This document shows positions 62,608-64,000 of a stretch of DNA of 64,000 nt, in pieces. Both the position numbers and the translations under genes were made by a program. The stretch spans positions 1,693,501 to 1,757,500 of the forward strand of contig NC_019701.1 of assembly GCF_000317065.1 (NCBI RefSeq), read 5' to 3'. Below the pieces are notes generated by a model. It was not told where the DNA came from. It did no database searches and saw only the letters and a list, made by a program, of their open reading frames with translations. The stretch's first letter is position 1; each line of letters begins with the position of its first letter. The stretch comes from Pseudanabaena sp. PCC 7367 (GTDB lineage Bacteria; Cyanobacteriota; Cyanobacteriia; Pseudanabaenales; Pseudanabaenaceae).

Positions 62608-63588
62608 GTGTTTGCAACCCTAACCAAATCCACGCCGCACCAAGTTAATCAAGCCGATCGCCTGCCGGATGATCTGTTCACGGCGATCGCTGAGCTAAAG
62701 CAAAAAATGAACGCGGTGATCCTGGCTCACTACTATCAAGATCCAGACCTACAGGATGTGGCCGACTACATTGGCGATTCATTGGGCCTATCCCAACAGG
62801 CGGCTAATACTGATGCAGAGGTGATTGTCTTCCTGGGCGTGCATTTCATGGCGGAAACGGCCAAGATTTTAAATCCCCAGAAGCAAGTTTTGTTGCCAGA
62901 TTTAGATGCGGGTTGCTCTTTGGCCGACAGTTGCCCACCCGCCGAATTTGCCGCATTCAAAGCAAAGCACCCCGACCATTTAGTAATTTCCTATATCAAC
63001 TGCTCGGCAGCGATCAAAGCAATGAGCGATATCATTTGTACTAGCTCAAACGCGGTGTCGATCGTGAATCAAATTCCCGCTGACCAGCCGATTATTTTTG
63101 CCCCCGATCGCAATCTGGGTCGCTATGTGGCGGAGCAAACGGGGCGGGATTTGGTGTTGTGGCAGGGCACTTGTATGGTGCATGAGATTTTCTCAGAACG
63201 CAAATTAATTGCCCTCAAGCAAAAACACCCCCAGGCGGAAATCGTGGCTCACCCTGAATGTGAACCCGCTGTGCTCAGACATGCCGATCACATTGGCTCG
63301 ACTACGGCGCTGCTAAAGTATGTGCAAAATAGCGATCGCCAGGAATTTATTGTGGTCACAGAAGAGGGGATTTTGCATCAAATGCGCAAAGCTGCCCCAG
63401 ACAAAGTTTTGATCCCAGCCCCACCGGATAACGATTGCCCCTGTAATCAATGCCCACACATGCGATTGAATACCCTGGAAAAGCTCTATCTGGCAATGAA
63501 GAACCGCCAACCCGAAATAACCCTGGATGAATCGGTGCGGGTGGCGGCGCTGCAACCAATCCAGAAAATGCTAGAAATGTCTCGTTGA
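62608..63588 (+). CDS. nadA: Quinolinate synthase
   Basis: A 326-aa [4Fe-4S] enzyme that condenses iminoaspartate with dihydroxyacetone phosphate to quinolinate for NAD synthesis. Conserved segments are [51 protein letters not shown] (cluster Cys), [44 protein letters not shown] and [10 protein letters not shown] (cluster Cys). The length fits the shorter NadA class. The start is a GTG with GAGG 6 nt upstream. Confidence 0.96.
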   Translation: MFATLTKSTPHQVNQADRLPDDLFTAIAELKQKMNAVILAHYYQDPDLQDVADYIGDSLGLSQQAANTDAEVIVFLGVHFMAETAKILNPQKQVLLPDLDAGCSLADSCPPAEFAAFKAKHPDHLVISYINCSAAIKAMSDIICTSSNAVSIVNQIPADQPIIFAPDRNLGRYVAEQTGRDLVLWQGTCMVHEIFSERKLIALKQKHPQAEIVAHPECEPAVLRHADHIGSTTALLKYVQNSDRQEFIVVTEEGILHQMRKAAPDKVLIPAPPDNDCPCNQCPHMRLNTLEKLYLAMKNRQPEITLDESVRVAALQPIQKMLEMSR

Positions 63589-63699
63589 TATGGTTTATTT
63601 AGATTATGGAAGGATTATGGGTTGGGCGATCGCTGACCTGTCTTACTTAGTAATTACAATTACTACTACTTACTACCTAATACCTGAACCAGCAACAGC

Positions 63700-64000
63700 C
63701 TAAACATACTCTTCATGATCTAGATCTAAGTCAATCAAATCTTTAAACTCCGCTCGATGGGAAATATAGTCAAAATCAGGATCGCTGGCGGCCATTTCCT
63801 TAAACTGCCTTGGATTTAGCTCGATCGCATGTTGAAGATTGGCGATCGCTGCCATAGCTTCCCGTTGCAGCGAGTAACAACAGGCAATGTTGTAGTAAAG
63901 CGTGCCATTTTTGGGCAACATCGACAAGGCTTCCTCATAGCTAGCGATCGCTTCATCAAGGCGATCCATATGATATAGAGCCAAACCCTGATGATACCAA
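63700..64000 (-). CDS. TPR-repeat protein (partial, 5' end beyond the window)
   Basis: The frame is open to the edge (WYHQGLALYHMDRLDEAIAS). Visible are at least two TPR motifs: YHMDRLDEAIASYEEALSML and YYNIACCYSLQREAMAAIAN, with a further helix pair ending in DLDLDHEEYV. It forms a helical superhelix for protein contacts. Partners are unknown. A TTG at 63984 is only an internal codon, so the true start lies outside. Confidence 0.85.
   Translation of the reverse strand, partial: WYHQGLALYHMDRLDEAIASYEEALSMLPKNGTLYYNIACCYSLQREAMAAIANLQHAIELNPRQFKEMAASDPDFDYISHRAEFKDLIDLDLDHEEYV

Overview
The window is chromosomal DNA of a cyanobacterium, most likely a filamentous Pseudanabaena-like lineage (genus is inference). 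The evidence is the very frequent HIP1-type octamer GCGATCGC, a plant-type [2Fe-2S] ferredoxin, SLH-OprB porins, a phytol kinase-like gene, a tRNA-Leu(UAA) gene interrupted by a group I intron, and three copies of a Yfr2/Cyano-1-type small RNA. Genes sit on both strands, mostly as single transcription units with AT-rich spacers, many of which carry short tandem repeats of 10-11 bp.

Layout. 0-10 kb: secreted pentapeptide-repeat protein, hisC, and a 2211-residue protein made of coiled coil, about 1280 acidic disordered residues and a C-terminal Hsp70/actin-fold domain. 10-15.5 kb: small secreted protein, pdxJ, a complete 789-bp IS1-family element, murJ and petF. 16-22 kb: membrane-anchored Ser/Thr kinase, intron-containing tRNA-Leu, a Cys-rich coiled-coil protein, a family 2 glycosyltransferase, a peptide-type ABC binding lipoprotein and an A-type Fe-S carrier. 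22-32 kb: class I aminotransferase, a membrane-anchored zeta-toxin-like P-loop protein, a secreted repeat protein, a gamma-carbonic-anhydrase-like protein, a sensor histidine kinase, rfbB and a hypothetical. 31.7-36 kb: one Yfr2-like RNA, cysC, and a two-gene unit (GT39-like membrane protein and UGM-like flavoprotein). 36.7-41 kb: two tandem porin genes sharing an apparently identical tract of about 1.33 kb. 41.5-45.6 kb: small secreted protein, SH3 lipoprotein, LptC-like protein and dihydrouridine synthase.

45.7-49.4 kb is an accessory island. It holds a GNAT toxin with a 96-aa partner that has a TacA-like tail but no visible ribbon-helix-helix, an exported metallophosphoesterase, and a Panacea-domain antitoxin overlapping a MazF/PemK-like toxin that carries an inserted Cys cluster. 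49.4-64 kb: methyltransferase, two tandem Yfr2-like RNAs, Orn/Lys/Arg decarboxylase, NIL-ferredoxin, a two-enzyme murein hydrolase with no signal peptide, small proteins including an unlisted 57-aa two-helix membrane protein, a lipoprotein/phytol kinase pair, a HerA-like ATPase, a KDPG-aldolase-like protein, an M48 protease, nadA and the end of a TPR gene.

Most genes are housekeeping (cofactor, cell-envelope and Fe-S metabolism). The strongest candidates for under-described biology are the Panacea/MazF-like pair, the GNAT pair, the Yfr2-like RNA trio, the giant Hsp70-like protein and the membrane-anchored zeta-like kinase. All calls come from reading the sequence; no database search was run.
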